64,000 nucleotides of DNA, from positions 3,472,001 through 3,536,000 of the forward strand of contig NC_063258.1 in the NCBI RefSeq assembly GCF_019578655.1, in the 5' to 3' direction. The position numbers and the translations under genes are program-made. The stretch comes from Ricinus communis. Its lineage: Eukaryota > Streptophyta > Magnoliopsida > Malpighiales > Euphorbiaceae. The notes under the pieces were generated by a model, which made no database searches, was not told the origin of the DNA, and saw nothing but the letters and a program-made list of their open reading frames with translations. This document shows positions 49,901-59,235 of this stretch, in pieces (within the stretch, counting starts at the first letter, position 1; the number at the start of each line of letters is the position of its first letter).

Positions 49901-52217
49901 CGATCTTAGTGCCTCAATGACAAAATCCTTTGAAATAGAAGATATTTCAAAAGTATTAGACAAAAGGAGAAAGGGGGAGGATGGGGAGGGGGCAATGGGA
50001 AAAAAGATGTCACCCACCTTATTAACCTCATTTACAATTTGAACTTTCTGGAGCTGATCAGTCAAATATCTGCATAGAGGAAGTCAAAAAATTTAATGCA
50101 AAAGAAAACTCATCATTAATAAGGATACATATACCAAGGAACTTGAGAAAATCATATATAAATAAAAATACTTGAAAGTTACAGTCCAAAACGTTATTTG
50201 GGGCTTATTTGGGACATTATCAAGTATCTTTGTCTTGCAAGGATGTCTATTTTTAAAATTAGTTGCTGGTACGATACCTTAAGAGGGTTGCTTTTGCAAT
50301 TTCTAGGTTTCCCAAACCAACATTCCATATATCTTAAGGGTCATAAACATTACCATAACACCCTATCCTACATTAAAAAAAAAATTATGGATTTGATGTG
50401 CTAATAACATACAAGTGAATTACCGCTAACACCTAGGAATTGACTTTTGGCCACATGGATAGGCCCAATGCTAACTCTAATTGTTGGGTCAATAATTCAT
50501 GCAAGTTCGAGCTTTATAAACGGTATCAGAGCAACTTGTTGGCCGAGTATGGAACTAAGTGTTGTACAAAACTAAGTGCTACACCATGGCATATCCGCAA
50601 GAGCCACCTCTAGAATTTGTACAAGCCACCACTAGAATTTGTGACTCCGCTTGGTGCGCTAAGATTTTGGACTATTGGACTATGGTCAGATCTTGACGAG
50701 GACGTCAAGGCCTTGATTGAGGGAGCTTGTAACACCATATCCCACATTGAAAAATGATCATAGTTTTTTATGTGCTTATAAAAGCCTAGGTGAATTACTA
50801 CTGGCATCTAGGGGTGACTTTTGGGCCGTGTGGACAGGCCCAATCCCTCCTCTAGTTGTTGAGTCAGTAATTAGAGGATTAGGATTAGGATCAGTAAGTG
50901 TATCAAATATCAACTACTGAAGCACAACTAGTTTAATTTTCAGCTTGCTGCCTAAGGACTTCAAGAGGTCTACCAGAGATGATGTTAAGAAAAGTGCCTT
51001 CTTGAATATGCTAAACATAGGCCATTACAAGATGTTTCCAGAAAATTTGCATGCTTTGGTAAAAAACTTTAAAATCTTTAACAGCAATTTCAGACATTTT
51101 TCGATAACATCTAAAATGATGCTCTTAGAAAATACTATTTGCTATCTCAATACCAAACAAGCTAATGTATGACGCTTGGAATTTTTGTAATCTTTCCTTT
51201 ATCACTCTCCACAACCAGATGCAACAACCTGCAGAATAATTGCAGATCTTAGCTTCCTAATCCTATCCTTTTGCTGCCTAAAATTCCAAACCTACGCTTT
51301 CCCTGCAAGCCATCCTACATCACTATGATATGGAGATGTCATTACCAGTAATCCTAGTCTCAGTATAGACGGAGTTAGACTCCAATAAATTTGGAATTTG
51401 ATCCTAAAACAAGGCCATTTAGATCTGATAGCAAACAAAGGTTGGCTAAACTTAAAAATAAACCAATAAATAAATCTACACACACGAGAATAGTTCTTCA
51501 AAAGAGTGTTTATAGGATTTTCTAGCTTCAGACAAGCAAATAAAAGATGAACAATGTGCACTAGGTTTTAAGGATTCTCAAGGGTGGGTAAGCTTAAGAA
51601 CTAAAAGGATTACAATATTCAATGTTAATATAGGATTTTAATCTAAGATCCTAGGTCTCATAGCATACATTAATTGTGAAGTGTATGACATTGCTTGCAA
51701 AAAGACACAACTTGTTACCAATCACACAAGATGATTTCTAAATTTATGTCCTTGCCTACACCGCAAACCCAATGCATCTTTCAGGACCAAAGCTATAGCC
51801 TAGCACAAATCACACAAGAAAGAACATTGTGACTGTAGTTGCACGGCTTTATGAACAGCTTCAATTCCTACCCAATTACAAGTTGATGGGTTCAGCCTTG
51901 AGCATTAAAATGAGTCAATAATATTGTGATTATTACCTATTAAATGAGATAATAATGTTCACATTGCGAGAAGTTGCAGAATGTTTATATCAACAAGTGG
52001 ACTAGCAATGATGCTCCTTAAATTTACTATTTATGACTAATGTAATTTATTCTACTAGCTAACAAAAAATTGTATTGTTTTGAATAAAAACCTAAATTCT
52101 AAGAAAACATAATTCAAAATCGCAGATTTTCCAAGAAAAGCAAAATTGATAAAAGAAAACAAACCTGAGTTCGTCCAAGGAGAATCGATCTCTGGATCTC
52201 CAAAAGGAAAACCACAT
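28970..52217 (-). CDS. GFS9: GFS9/TT9-like protein (CLEC16A/Ema homologue, FPL domain)
   Basis: Coding exons 5' to 3': 52165-52217, 50018-50069, 49851-49927, 49635-49768, 49431-49527, 49245-49302, 48620-48728, 48422-48545, 48144-48330, 47675-47997, 40716-40804, 40564-40634, 38426-38536, 37273-37338, 36948-37076, 31039-31144, 30900-30971, 30728-30786, 29943-30102, 29517-29683, 28970-29287. The total is 2562 nt, 853 aa, with frame kept at every junction. The N-terminus [18 protein letters not shown] and the FPL domain (about residues 45-200, with FPL itself at 163-165) are diagnostic. In Arabidopsis GFS9/TT9 is a peripheral Golgi membrane protein needed for vacuolar trafficking and flavonoid accumulation; animal homologues are CLEC16A/Ema. 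Introns are GT-AG except after 38426 (GC). A small in-frame exon could hide in the 5.8-kb intron 31145-36947. Confidence 0.93.
32720..33240. other. Less AT-rich segment of unknown origin inside the LINE relic
   Basis: About 500 bp with more C and G than its surroundings and no coding signature that I recognise. It replaces the part of the LINE where the endonuclease and RT core would lie. A mitochondrial origin was considered because of its composition, but I cannot confirm it. Confidence 0.25.
33390..33800. other. Possible LTR fragment between LINE blocks
   Basis: The segment around 33438-33490 (ATAGTGGTTCAGGTATTTAC, then ACGTCTACTCCCAA) recalls a motif found in LTRs of some plant copia families. 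No paired LTR, primer site or TSD is visible. Confidence 0.25.
34656..36947. other. Remainder of the GFS9 intron 31145-36947
   Basis: No coding sequence supported on either strand. It holds a 14-bp palindrome AAGGGTTAACCCTT near 34797, a T-tract near 35440-35456, and AT-rich unique-looking DNA. It may include further decayed insertions I do not recognise. Confidence 0.45.
38377..38400 (-). repeat. (A/T)24 homopolymer next to the GC splice donor
   Basis: On the minus (transcribed) strand this is a run of 24 T, beginning 25 nt inside the intron that starts at 38425. U-rich sequence just downstream of a donor can help plant intron recognition. Confidence 0.85.
38740..40151. mobile_element. Nonautonomous hAT-like element in the intron 38537-40563
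   Basis: Ends read TAGAGATG... and ...CATCTCTA, perfect 8-bp terminal inverted repeats of the hAT type. They are flanked by 8-bp duplications GCCATCAC and GCCATGAT that agree at 6 of 8 bases, the TSD length typical of hAT. Subterminal sequence is rich in GACCCAAA/GAACCCAA motifs at both ends (38755-38840 and 39905-40095), as in hAT elements with subterminal repeats. There is no transposase frame. A MITE and a TTAA repeat lie inside it. Confidence 0.65.
39357..39753. mobile_element. MITE nested in the hAT-like element
   Basis: The left end AGCATCTTCAATACACTCTT and the reverse complement of the right end, AGCATCTCCAATGGTGCTCTT, form a terminal inverted repeat of about 20 bp with a few mismatches. 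About 400 bp, AT-rich and non-coding. A 3-bp TAA/TTA duplication (PIF/Harbinger) could not be shown cleanly. Confidence 0.5.
41996..42219 (+). repeat. 5' LTR of copia element 2
   Basis: Paired with 46428-46654. The canonical terminal TG and CA have become TA and TA, consistent with G-to-A and C-to-T decay. Confidence 0.9.
42331..43440 (+). pseudogene. gag-protease region of copia element 2, decayed
   Basis: The ATG at 42331 ([10 protein letters not shown]) opens a gag that meets a stop at 42427. The gag body continues in another frame ([18 protein letters not shown] from about 42450). The zinc knuckle near 43090-43137 ([18 protein letters not shown]) has lost its first Cys. The protease motif [10 protein letters not shown] near 43391 keeps the DSG triad. 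Several stops and frameshifts intervene. Confidence 0.8.
43530..46160 (+). pseudogene. Integrase, RT and RNase H of copia element 2, decayed
   Basis: Integrase core around 43771-44260 ([19 protein letters not shown]; then a shifted frame with [15 protein letters not shown] near 44103 and [10 protein letters not shown] near 44176). Reverse transcriptase around 44967-45710 ([20 protein letters not shown]; the active-site motif reads CVDDIIVT near 45499, where YVDD is usual; the two Asp remain). RNase H near 45975-46120 ([10 protein letters not shown]). Stops occur at 45252, 46066 and elsewhere, with frameshifts near 44076, 45255 and 45714. No function is possible. Confidence 0.85.
46428..46654 (+). 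repeat. 3' LTR of copia element 2
   Basis: Starts TGTTAAATATTC and ends CTGTTCA, followed by the TTATG duplication. Confidence 0.9.
46838..46998 (-). pseudogene. clpP: Plastid clpP exon fragment (NUPT) in GFS9 intron 10
   Basis: The minus strand translates without a stop to the plastid ClpP segment [16 protein letters not shown], then [16 protein letters not shown] and [11 protein letters not shown]. It ends where the plastid clpP intron begins, and the intron start (reading CAAGCATGAGGG outward to the ATTGGCGCC side) is also present. Only one internal exon piece and a little intron are kept, so it cannot encode a protease. Similarity beyond 46998 was not recognised. Confidence 0.75.
50354..50893 (+). 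mobile_element. TRIM (terminal-repeat retrotransposon in miniature) in GFS9 intron 1
   Basis: Two direct repeats of about 167 bp, 50354-50520 and 50728-50893. They share TAACACC at the start, then AAGTGAATTAC/AGGTGAATTAC, CATCTAGGGGTGACTTT/CACCTAGGAATTGACTTT, and GGACAGGCCCAAT/GGATAGGCCCAAT. A tRNA-iMet-type primer site, CGGTATCAGAGC, follows the left repeat at 50521-50532, and a purine tract TTGAGGGAG precedes the right one. The ~207-bp interior has no gene, as is usual for TRIMs. A TSD was not resolved. Confidence 0.72.
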
Positions 52218-52252
52218 CGTTGTCTTCTCCCAATCAACAATAATTAAGTTGC
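52218..52252 (-). other. Presumed 5'-UTR part of the GFS9-like start-codon exon
   Basis: On the minus strand AATTGCAG precedes 52252 and could be the acceptor of an intron in the 5' UTR, leaving a 35-nt untranslated piece before the ATG. The first non-coding exon would then lie further upstream, possibly near 55.1-55.4 kb. The pyrimidine tract is weak, so a leader without an intron is also possible. Confidence 0.35.
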
Positions 52253-52519
52253 CTGCAATTCATTGTCGGCCTCAATTATAATTATAAATCAAGTTGTTTT
52301 CCTCTCTTTCATCTTTAAATTAAAACCAAACACTGAGTCCGATTGCAATTTGGATTTAAAACAAGATTTTACTGATAATAATTATATAAATAGGATTAGA
52401 ATAGGAATAAGAGCAGGACTAGTGGCTGGCTAGGGATTATAATTACTAAAAATTTAGTTATATTTATTAACTAGGTAAAGCACCTGCGCAATGCAGCAGA
52501 CTAGATATAACATACAAAT

Positions 52520-52676
52520 ATAAAACAAAATGTAGAGTTTTGCTCCACAATCCAATGCTATTACAATAATATAGAGCATCAATTTAAATACAAATAAATA
52601 AGAAACAAAATGTAGAGTTTGTGCTTCATAGTTTGATGCTATTACAATAATATAAGCCATTAATTTAAATACAATA
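52520..52676. repeat. Tandem duplication, about 82-bp unit
   Basis: Two copies, about 52522-52595 and 52602-52676, share AAACAAAATGTAGAGTTT and ATGCTATTACAATAATATA, with a few substitutions. Confidence 0.75.
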
Positions 52677-53061
52677 TTAGCGTGTAAGTTTTAAAGCATA
52701 AGAATAGTAAAAGCATATCATCTAAAAAGAAATTTTCAAAATGTTCATTCAAAAGAGAAAATACATGTAAAATTCCACTAGCAAATATGACTGGGCTAAT
52801 TCCTGCAGTCAGAAGAACACAACACAGCATTTACTCCAGGTAGAGCATATATAGAGTGAAGATCACATAATAAGTCATTTGGGTAAAAACAAAGGCTGTT
52901 CTATGAGCCAATTAGGGGTTAATCCAGCATTTAATGCTGGCAGTAAAATGATGTTGTAGCAGGTGTATAAATATTAAATAATACCAATATCTCAGACCGT
53001 AGGAGTCAAATAGAAAAAGAAAAAAACATCACTTACATAGGCATACATTACATAGGCATAC

Positions 53062-54115
53062 ATAAAAAGATGAACATGGAAGTATAAAAATTGTTCTTTA
53101 AATGCATGGATGCATTGTGATAGAAGCCAAGTAAGCAAAATAAGGTATCAGAAATAGCATGACATGAGGAATTGCGAAAAGTCAGGTCTTGGAAATTACA
53201 ATACTCAGTAATGATTACATGCGACAACTGACACTTATGCAGATCGGCAGACCATCTAAGCTGTCAAAAAATACTGAGGTGCCCCTTCTAGCAATGAGAA
53301 GTGAATTAAGCATAAGAACTTATTAAAACCCAAAAAATTGATACATAAACTACCACTTGACAATCTCTGGAAAATAAGCCTAAAATATAGCCCAAACTTA
53401 AAGAATAAAATATTTAAAGATGGACAGCAAAGCACCCTCAGCACACAAATCAAAAACAACCTTTAATATTTTATAAAAACATAAGCAGAAAACAGATGTA
53501 ATATAGTGAAACTACTAGAGGATGAACGGAAAATTTCACATATGTAGAGAACCAATAAGAAGCAAAAGAGTTTAAAATTAAATGAAGCCTAGGAAAACAA
53601 ATGAATCTATCATTATAATTTTAACTGAATATGCACACCTAAAGCAAAAGGCAATAATTCTGACCACATGAGGCAAACTTCAAGGAAAAAAATCACATGC
53701 ATGAGCACACATAAAAGATGAACATGGAACTATAAATATTATTTTTTAAAATGCAAGCATACATTAAAAAAAAAAAAAAAAAAAAAGAGAGAGAAGCTAA
53801 TACATAGCATGACATGAGCATTGAAGAAAAATTAGCTCATGGAAATTACAGTATGCAGTAATCAATATATGTTTCAGAAACAATCCCTGGCAGGTGACAC
53901 TTATGTAGTCTATCAGACTCACTAAGTTTTTCAAAATGCTCCTCCTATGCTTGAGAAGTGAATATAAGCATAAAAAATTATTAAAACCCAAAAAAACTTC
54001 AACTACCAATCTGATAATCTATTAGATAAAAGCATAAAAACCAGTCATAAATCAAACAATAAAAATATTTAAGTGATGGACATCAAAGCACCCTCAGCAC
54101 ACAATCTAAAAACTC
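53062..54115. repeat. Tandem segmental duplication, about 650-bp period
   Basis: Copy A (about 53062-53457) and copy B (about 53710-54115) share several long blocks in the same order: AAGATGAACATGGAA, TAGCATGACATGAG, GACACTTATG, TTATTAAAACCCAAAAAA, and AAAGCACCCTCAGCACACAA. The offset drifts from 648 to 656 bp. A weak third echo (ATGGACATCAAAATACCTGC) lies near 54524. Non-coding. Confidence 0.75.
53767..53786. repeat. Poly(A) tract inside duplicate B
   Basis: About 20 A in a row that are absent from duplicate A, which accounts for part of the length difference between the two copies. Confidence 0.8.
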
Positions 54116-55303
54116 ATTATTTTAAAAATAATGAAAATTTCTTATTCTTTCTCCTAAAAAATTTGAAAATCAAGCAAATGAAAGTTTGAACATGAAATCA
54201 TAGGCACAAAAGCGCGCATTAAATTAACAAAACCAATATAACCAACAAAAACAAATAAATTGCTATCAGAATGAGGCACAACAATAGGCCAACAATCTTC
54301 ACAAACAAATTACATGCAAATATAAGATCCACTAAACACGTCCCATCAAAGTCAATCTAAGCAGTTACTCAAGTGAAGGATAATTCTTCTAATTTAAAAT
54401 CAGAGGTTAATGGGAAATGAATTTTACTGTGTAAGAGCAATATAACCGTGAAACATATCATTCTCAAAATACAAAGTGGCCAATCGATTAGAACAATAAA
54501 ATAAATTTGAATATTTTTTTATATGGACATCAAAATACCTGCTTGCAATGGCAGTCAAAAACTAAATGTAATAGATTTGAGTTTTGTTTTTTAAAGGATC
54601 CATGATATAGGCCAAGTGGTTTTTTAAAAAAGAAAAAAGAAAAAAAAAAAAAACTCAAGCTAAAATCAAGAGACAAACATGCCAGGGAAGTTCATTTCTA
54701 TCCTAATAATAAACAATGAGAAATTCAAAGAGTAACAAAATCATAGGCAAAGAATCAACAAAACCCGCAACTTTGATTTTAAGAAAAAATGAAAAATAAA
54801 ACCTTCAAGGCCATCACCTCCACCGTCTGCAACCCATCACTACCACTATCATCCCAACCGTTGTTTCAGGCCACCTACAGCCGCCAGCAGAATCACTGCC
54901 TCACTTAATTATCATAATCAAAGTAACCAACAGCCCAGCCATGTGCTTAATTTCTTTGAAAAATCAAATACCCAAAATTTACTATCTCCATTTTCTTATC
55001 TTTCTCATTATTAATCTAGATCTAATCTTTCAAATACCCAAAAGCAAACATCAAAAAAATCAAAGCAAACACTTTAAATTAATAATTCCAAACTGACAAT
55101 TTATCTCACATCTTCACAATTTCATTTATCAACAAGAAGCATTAGAGCAGAGGAATTACAGGAAGAAGAAGTGGAAGTGGATAAAGATGCTAAAGGAGGA
55201 AGAAAAGATCAGTTGGAAGAATGCCAAAGGCTGAAGTGCGAGAGGACAGCGTTGCTACCTTCATCATCGGCACTTAAAAGGGTTTCAATGCTATTTCTTC
55301 AAT

Positions 55304-55304
<1 letters not shown>

Positions 55305-55334
<30 letters not shown>

Positions 55335-55350
55335 CCTCTCTCTCTCTTCT
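55305..55350. repeat. (CT)n tract at a putative promoter/leader
   Basis: CT dinucleotides in nearly unbroken register. It lies between the GFS9-like gene (minus) and the possible first exon at 55404 (plus), and is typical of plant core promoters and leaders. Confidence 0.85.
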
Positions 55351-55403
55351 CTCGTTAATTGTTGAGCGCCATTTTTTTCTCGACGCCAGAAAGAAGCTCC
55401 GAA

Positions 55404-55495
55404 ATGTTAACTGAGAAATTTGATTCGTCGTTTTCACTCAACAATCTCGATCTCGATTTCACTCCGAAATCTCAATTTCAAAATCGTCGTTTTCG
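55404..55495 (+). CDS. Possible first coding exon of a divergent, truncated gene
   Basis: An ATG at 55404 opens a frame of 30 codons (MLTEKFDSSFSLNNLDLDF and so on) that runs to a near-consensus donor, CG|GTAAGT, at 55496. A CT-rich leader-like tract lies just upstream. No acceptor exon could be recognised downstream; retroelement DNA starts by about 56393, so the rest may be lost or pushed beyond the window. I do not recognise the protein. Alternatively this is untranslated leader sequence of a bidirectional promoter. Confidence 0.3.
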
Positions 55496-56392
55496 GTAAG
55501 TAAATTCTTGGTTGGTCTGGTCAGACAAGGCGATGGGCGGTGATGGAATGAATTCTGCAACTGTGACGGTAGATGTGGTCGGAGAACGGGATGGGTTTTG
55601 ATTTTGATTTCTTATTTTAATAATAAGTTATGTTTATTAAAATTTATCATTACAAAATAAAATATACTGTGTGTTGGCAAAAGGTACAAAAAGGCCCCTG
55701 AAGAGATTGAAAAAGAATAATTAAACCCTTATCTTTCATTTTTGACTCAATTTAACTTTTAAATTTTAAAGAAAAATATAATTAAATGCAATTACTAATT
55801 CCATTAATATTTTAGTTAGTGATAGAGTCTATTTAAATTTACACCAATAATATGATGACAAAATTATCCTTTCTACTATTTTTATAAAATTAAAAATACT
55901 CAAATTAACTACAAATTAAAAATAATGGAAGAATGGAACTAAAATTTGAAAAAATAAAAGAGAAAATAATCGATGAATAGCTCTATCATTGTTATTTAGG
56001 GGCCATCGTTTACACACACACATGTATCGTTATTGATCTTTCTTCACCAATGGTAGAACTGCTATTATCTTTTTCCTCTTTCTGAGCCTTGTAATTAGTA
56101 TCATTATCGTCATTTCACATTTTAGCTCCAAAAAAATACCGCCACATTAAAACAGTCAGACTATTGGTTGGAGCCTCTTTTCTCATAGATAGAGATAAGT
56201 TTATCAATTTATTGTTCTATAAATACTCACCACATGACCCAAAATTCAAAATTGAAACAACATCAAATTATGTACATGATGATCCGCCTCAACTTGAATG
56301 AGCTCCTTCCATTTTAGAATGTATCAAGTCCATTAAGTTTTTGTCTTTATACAGATTAGAATAAAAAAAACTGAAGAATATTAAAATGCAGG
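55496..56392. other. Flank between the divergent exon and the retroelement block
   Basis: Mostly AT-rich with no supported gene. It includes a phrase typical of decayed repeats (GGTACAAAAAGGCCCCTGAAG near 55683). Confidence 0.4.
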
Positions 56393-56960
56393 TGTAAGCA
56401 CTCGTTTCCGAATTTAGATATCGAAGAAATTACAGAAAATTCGATAGTGCGGGCGATTCTTCCCTCTTGCTTTGAAAAATGTGCTTTGCGAATTTGAATA
56501 AAGCAATTATCTGCAAAGAAATTATGTCTTAAGACTGGCATCCTAGGTTTGAGTTAGTGGGAATAATAAATTTTATGTATGCGGACTGAATTGTCCATAA
56601 ATTGGAATTATAGGGGCGAATTCGCCTCAATTCTTTATGTTTTAAGGTAAAATAAGACCTTGATTTTATTATAATTTATAATTCGGGCTTGCCCCATGTG
56701 GGCTTAGGCTTACTCCATATGGACTAAGCTAAGGCCATGTGGACTAAGTTTAAGCCGACGTGGACTTAGCCTAAGCCCACATGGGCTTAGATTGAATTTT
56801 GGCCTATAAATAGGCTAGTGATGCCAGATGATATCACTTGCCTTGTTTTTATGTTTTTTAGTGAATTGAGTGATTTATGAGCGAGAGAAAATGCCTAGTA
56901 GGCGTCTAGGACTAACTGTTTTAGGACTTTGTCAAAATCTGTGTACCTTTGCACTTTCAG
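56393..56960 (+). mobile_element. Retroelement LTR-like segment beside the PMD pseudogene
   Basis: It begins TGTAAGCACTCGTTTC. Its first ~60 bp resemble the start of the gypsy LTRs at 58623 and 59236 (AGCACC, TTTCTGGATTTAGATAT, then GAAAAT), after which it diverges. It contains repeated GGGCTTAG/GGACTTAG-type units (about 56690-56795) and a TATAAATAGG promoter motif at 56806-56815. This fits the 5' LTR of a related but distinct family. The 3' boundary and a partner LTR were not found. Confidence 0.45.
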
Positions 56961-57396
56961 ATGGTTGATCAGAGGGCACGTGTTCTTGGAATCCTTATGC
57001 GACTTTTTAGGTGATCGGTGACGATGAACTATCTGGAGCATTTCGTCGTGATCAGGGAGGAGTATAATACATCCCTCCTTGCGCAACCGGCCACCCATCA
57101 GGCGTTTCGGTAGCATCCTAAGGTTAGTGGCTCTAATTCTTCTTTTTGTTTTCTTATTATTATTATTATTATTTTAGCTTATTTATTTTCATGCTAGAAA
57201 AAATATGTGAACAACATTAGATTGCATGATGCTTATAGGACCTAAATGAACATAAAACAACTGCAATATTAGGGATATATATAGGATAAAATAAATGAAA
57301 TGAAAAGAAAAGACTGAGAATTAGCTTAGTATATTTGGCTTTTAATCGTTCACTGCTAGTCATGGCTTGGCGAGTAACTTGTCTTATCCATATAAA

Positions 57397-58620
57397 TGGT
57401 GGGATGAGTTACCGTCGAGGGTGAGGGCATGTGTTGTCGATGCTGGCTTTTCCTAGTTGGCCTCCATGTTACATCTGTTGCACGTTTGGAACGATGCAGC
57501 AGCGATGACTGTATTGATAGAGGGGTGGTCAGACACGACAAAAAGCTTCAAGCTGCGCTTCGAGGAGATGACTATGACCTTGTTGGATTACAAAGCTCTT
57601 ACAAGATTGCCTTGTGACAACGACCCTCCTATGTTTGATTATTGATTCCGCCAGAGCACGAGTAGGCTGGTTGAGCTGTTAGGCTTCATGCCTACTGTCA
57701 AGAGCTAAATGAAAAAGGTTCTAACTTTATTGTGCACCCACTGGATCAAGAGAGTTGACACCGATGAACAGTCGCTGAGTGATGCCGAGGTGGACCAGTA
57801 TGCCTTCTTTATTGCATATCGATTGGGGAGCACCATTCTGGCCAATACCGAGTAGTGTGTCCATTTTGGGATTCTTCCTTTATTGGCGAACCTAAACACT
57901 TTCTCGAGGCTGGCTTAGGGCCGAGTTGGGCTGGCGCAGCTGTACCGGCGATTAGACTAAGGTTGCTGAGCTGGGCGGACTTTATGTGGCTTTGCTTACC
58001 TACTTCTAGTACATCTTTTATTTGTTTTATTTTCTTTTATTATGATTATTATTATTATTATTTTATACATTCATATTTTCTGGCCGTGCTTTTATGTAGA
58101 TATGAGCCTATAAGCGTCAATCTTGATTGGGTGCCCCACTCTAAACGGGCCTACCATCCCTTTTCTCAATCGGTGGACCAATTCCTGCATCGGAGTAGAT
58201 CCTCACATCAGCCAGGTGCTCACTACTCACAGCTTAACACTGTCCCTTGGGCTGAGGTTAGTACTTGGAAGCACTACATGTTAGTGAAAAATTAATATTG
58301 ATGAAGTTAGGACATCATACTTGCTTTGTAGGTGGAGATATTTCTGTGGGGTCAGCCCGCTGACTGGGTAGCACTAGGCAACAATGAGGCTTTAGTGGTG
58401 GCACTTGCCTTGGAAAAGCATTTTGGTAGAGGCCTCTAGAGTTTGAATCTAGTACATGGGTGATCGGTTGAGGGATTGGAGGTTATGCCCATCCGATCGG
58501 CTCATTCCCTTGCCACTACCGTGGGGACTGACCCGAGTGAGCTAGATGATGGCAGCGGACATAGAGCGGGCCCAAGTAGGCTACTCCTATGATGAGTTGG
58601 TAGAGGAAGGCCACCCACCT
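57397..58620 (+). pseudogene. Plant mobile domain (PMD, MAIN/PP7-long-form-like) pseudogene
   Basis: One reading frame from 57397 to about 58005 keeps the PMD pattern: VRACVVDAGFS, then MTVLIEGWSDTTKSFKLRF, EEMTMTLLDYKALTRLP, and later LAQLYRRLD. It is interrupted only by point stops (TAG, TGA, TAA). A likely intron with a TTATGTAG acceptor near 58100 is followed by VNLDWVPHSKRAYHP and, near 58350, LWGQPADW. PMD proteins MAIN/MAIL1 act with PP7L in Arabidopsis to repress transposons, and PMD domains are also carried by MULE and Ty3/gypsy elements. The copy's place beside LTR sequence suggests the transposon-carried kind. Confidence 0.6.
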
Positions 58621-58622
58621 CT

Positions 58623-59235
58623 TATCAGCACCCATTTTCTGGATTTAGATATTGACAAAATTATGAAAAATCCTACAATAGAAGTTATTGCCTCCCTCAA
58701 GTCTCGGGAGATTCAAGACGAGTGAATCCAAATTAGAATTGAGAATAATTGAATCAAAATTACTTTTCTATCATCAATTTGGACTCAATTGTAAAAAAAA
58801 TTAACTTTGAGGGATAAAATAGTAGTTTTTATAAGTTCATGGGCTAAATTGCTAAAAAATTTCAAACTTTTTACTCATAAAGTCAACTAGCTTTGGGTAT
58901 AGCCGAATCGACTGTACATAGAGTCGATCCGCTTAACATAGAGCTGAATCAGTTCTGTGCACAGTGAATCGGCTCTACACAGTGCTAGTTGGCTATTTTT
59001 CGAGATTCGACGCCTTTTTTTTGCATATTTTTTAACTTAAAACCCTGAAATTGATAAAAAAAAGAGTCTCTAGAAGTGATTTATCATAATTATTGGATAT
59101 TTTTAGTGATAATTATTTGAATATAAAAGATTTAATTTAATTTTATTAGATATTAATCTGATAAAAGGAAAAGATAATCTATGATTTTTATTTTAAATAT
59201 TTAATACTTATCTAATACATATAAGGTTTCCTAAC
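58623..59235 (+). mobile_element. Truncated gypsy LTR (5' part), interrupted by another LTR
   Basis: It starts TATCAGCACCCATTTTCTGG and matches the first ~600 bp of the LTR at 59236 and of the solo LTR (reverse complement of 23410-25627). It stops abruptly at the sequence AAGGTTTCCTAAC, which corresponds to an internal LTR position (AGGAAACCCTAC-type in the other copies), exactly where the next LTR begins. Confidence 0.7.

Noticed and set aside
55171..55365. A 64-aa plus-strand frame (MEVDKDAKGG...) as a gene
   Set aside because: It ends in the translated CT microsatellite (Ser-Leu repeats) and has no recognisable domain. It is more likely leader or promoter sequence.
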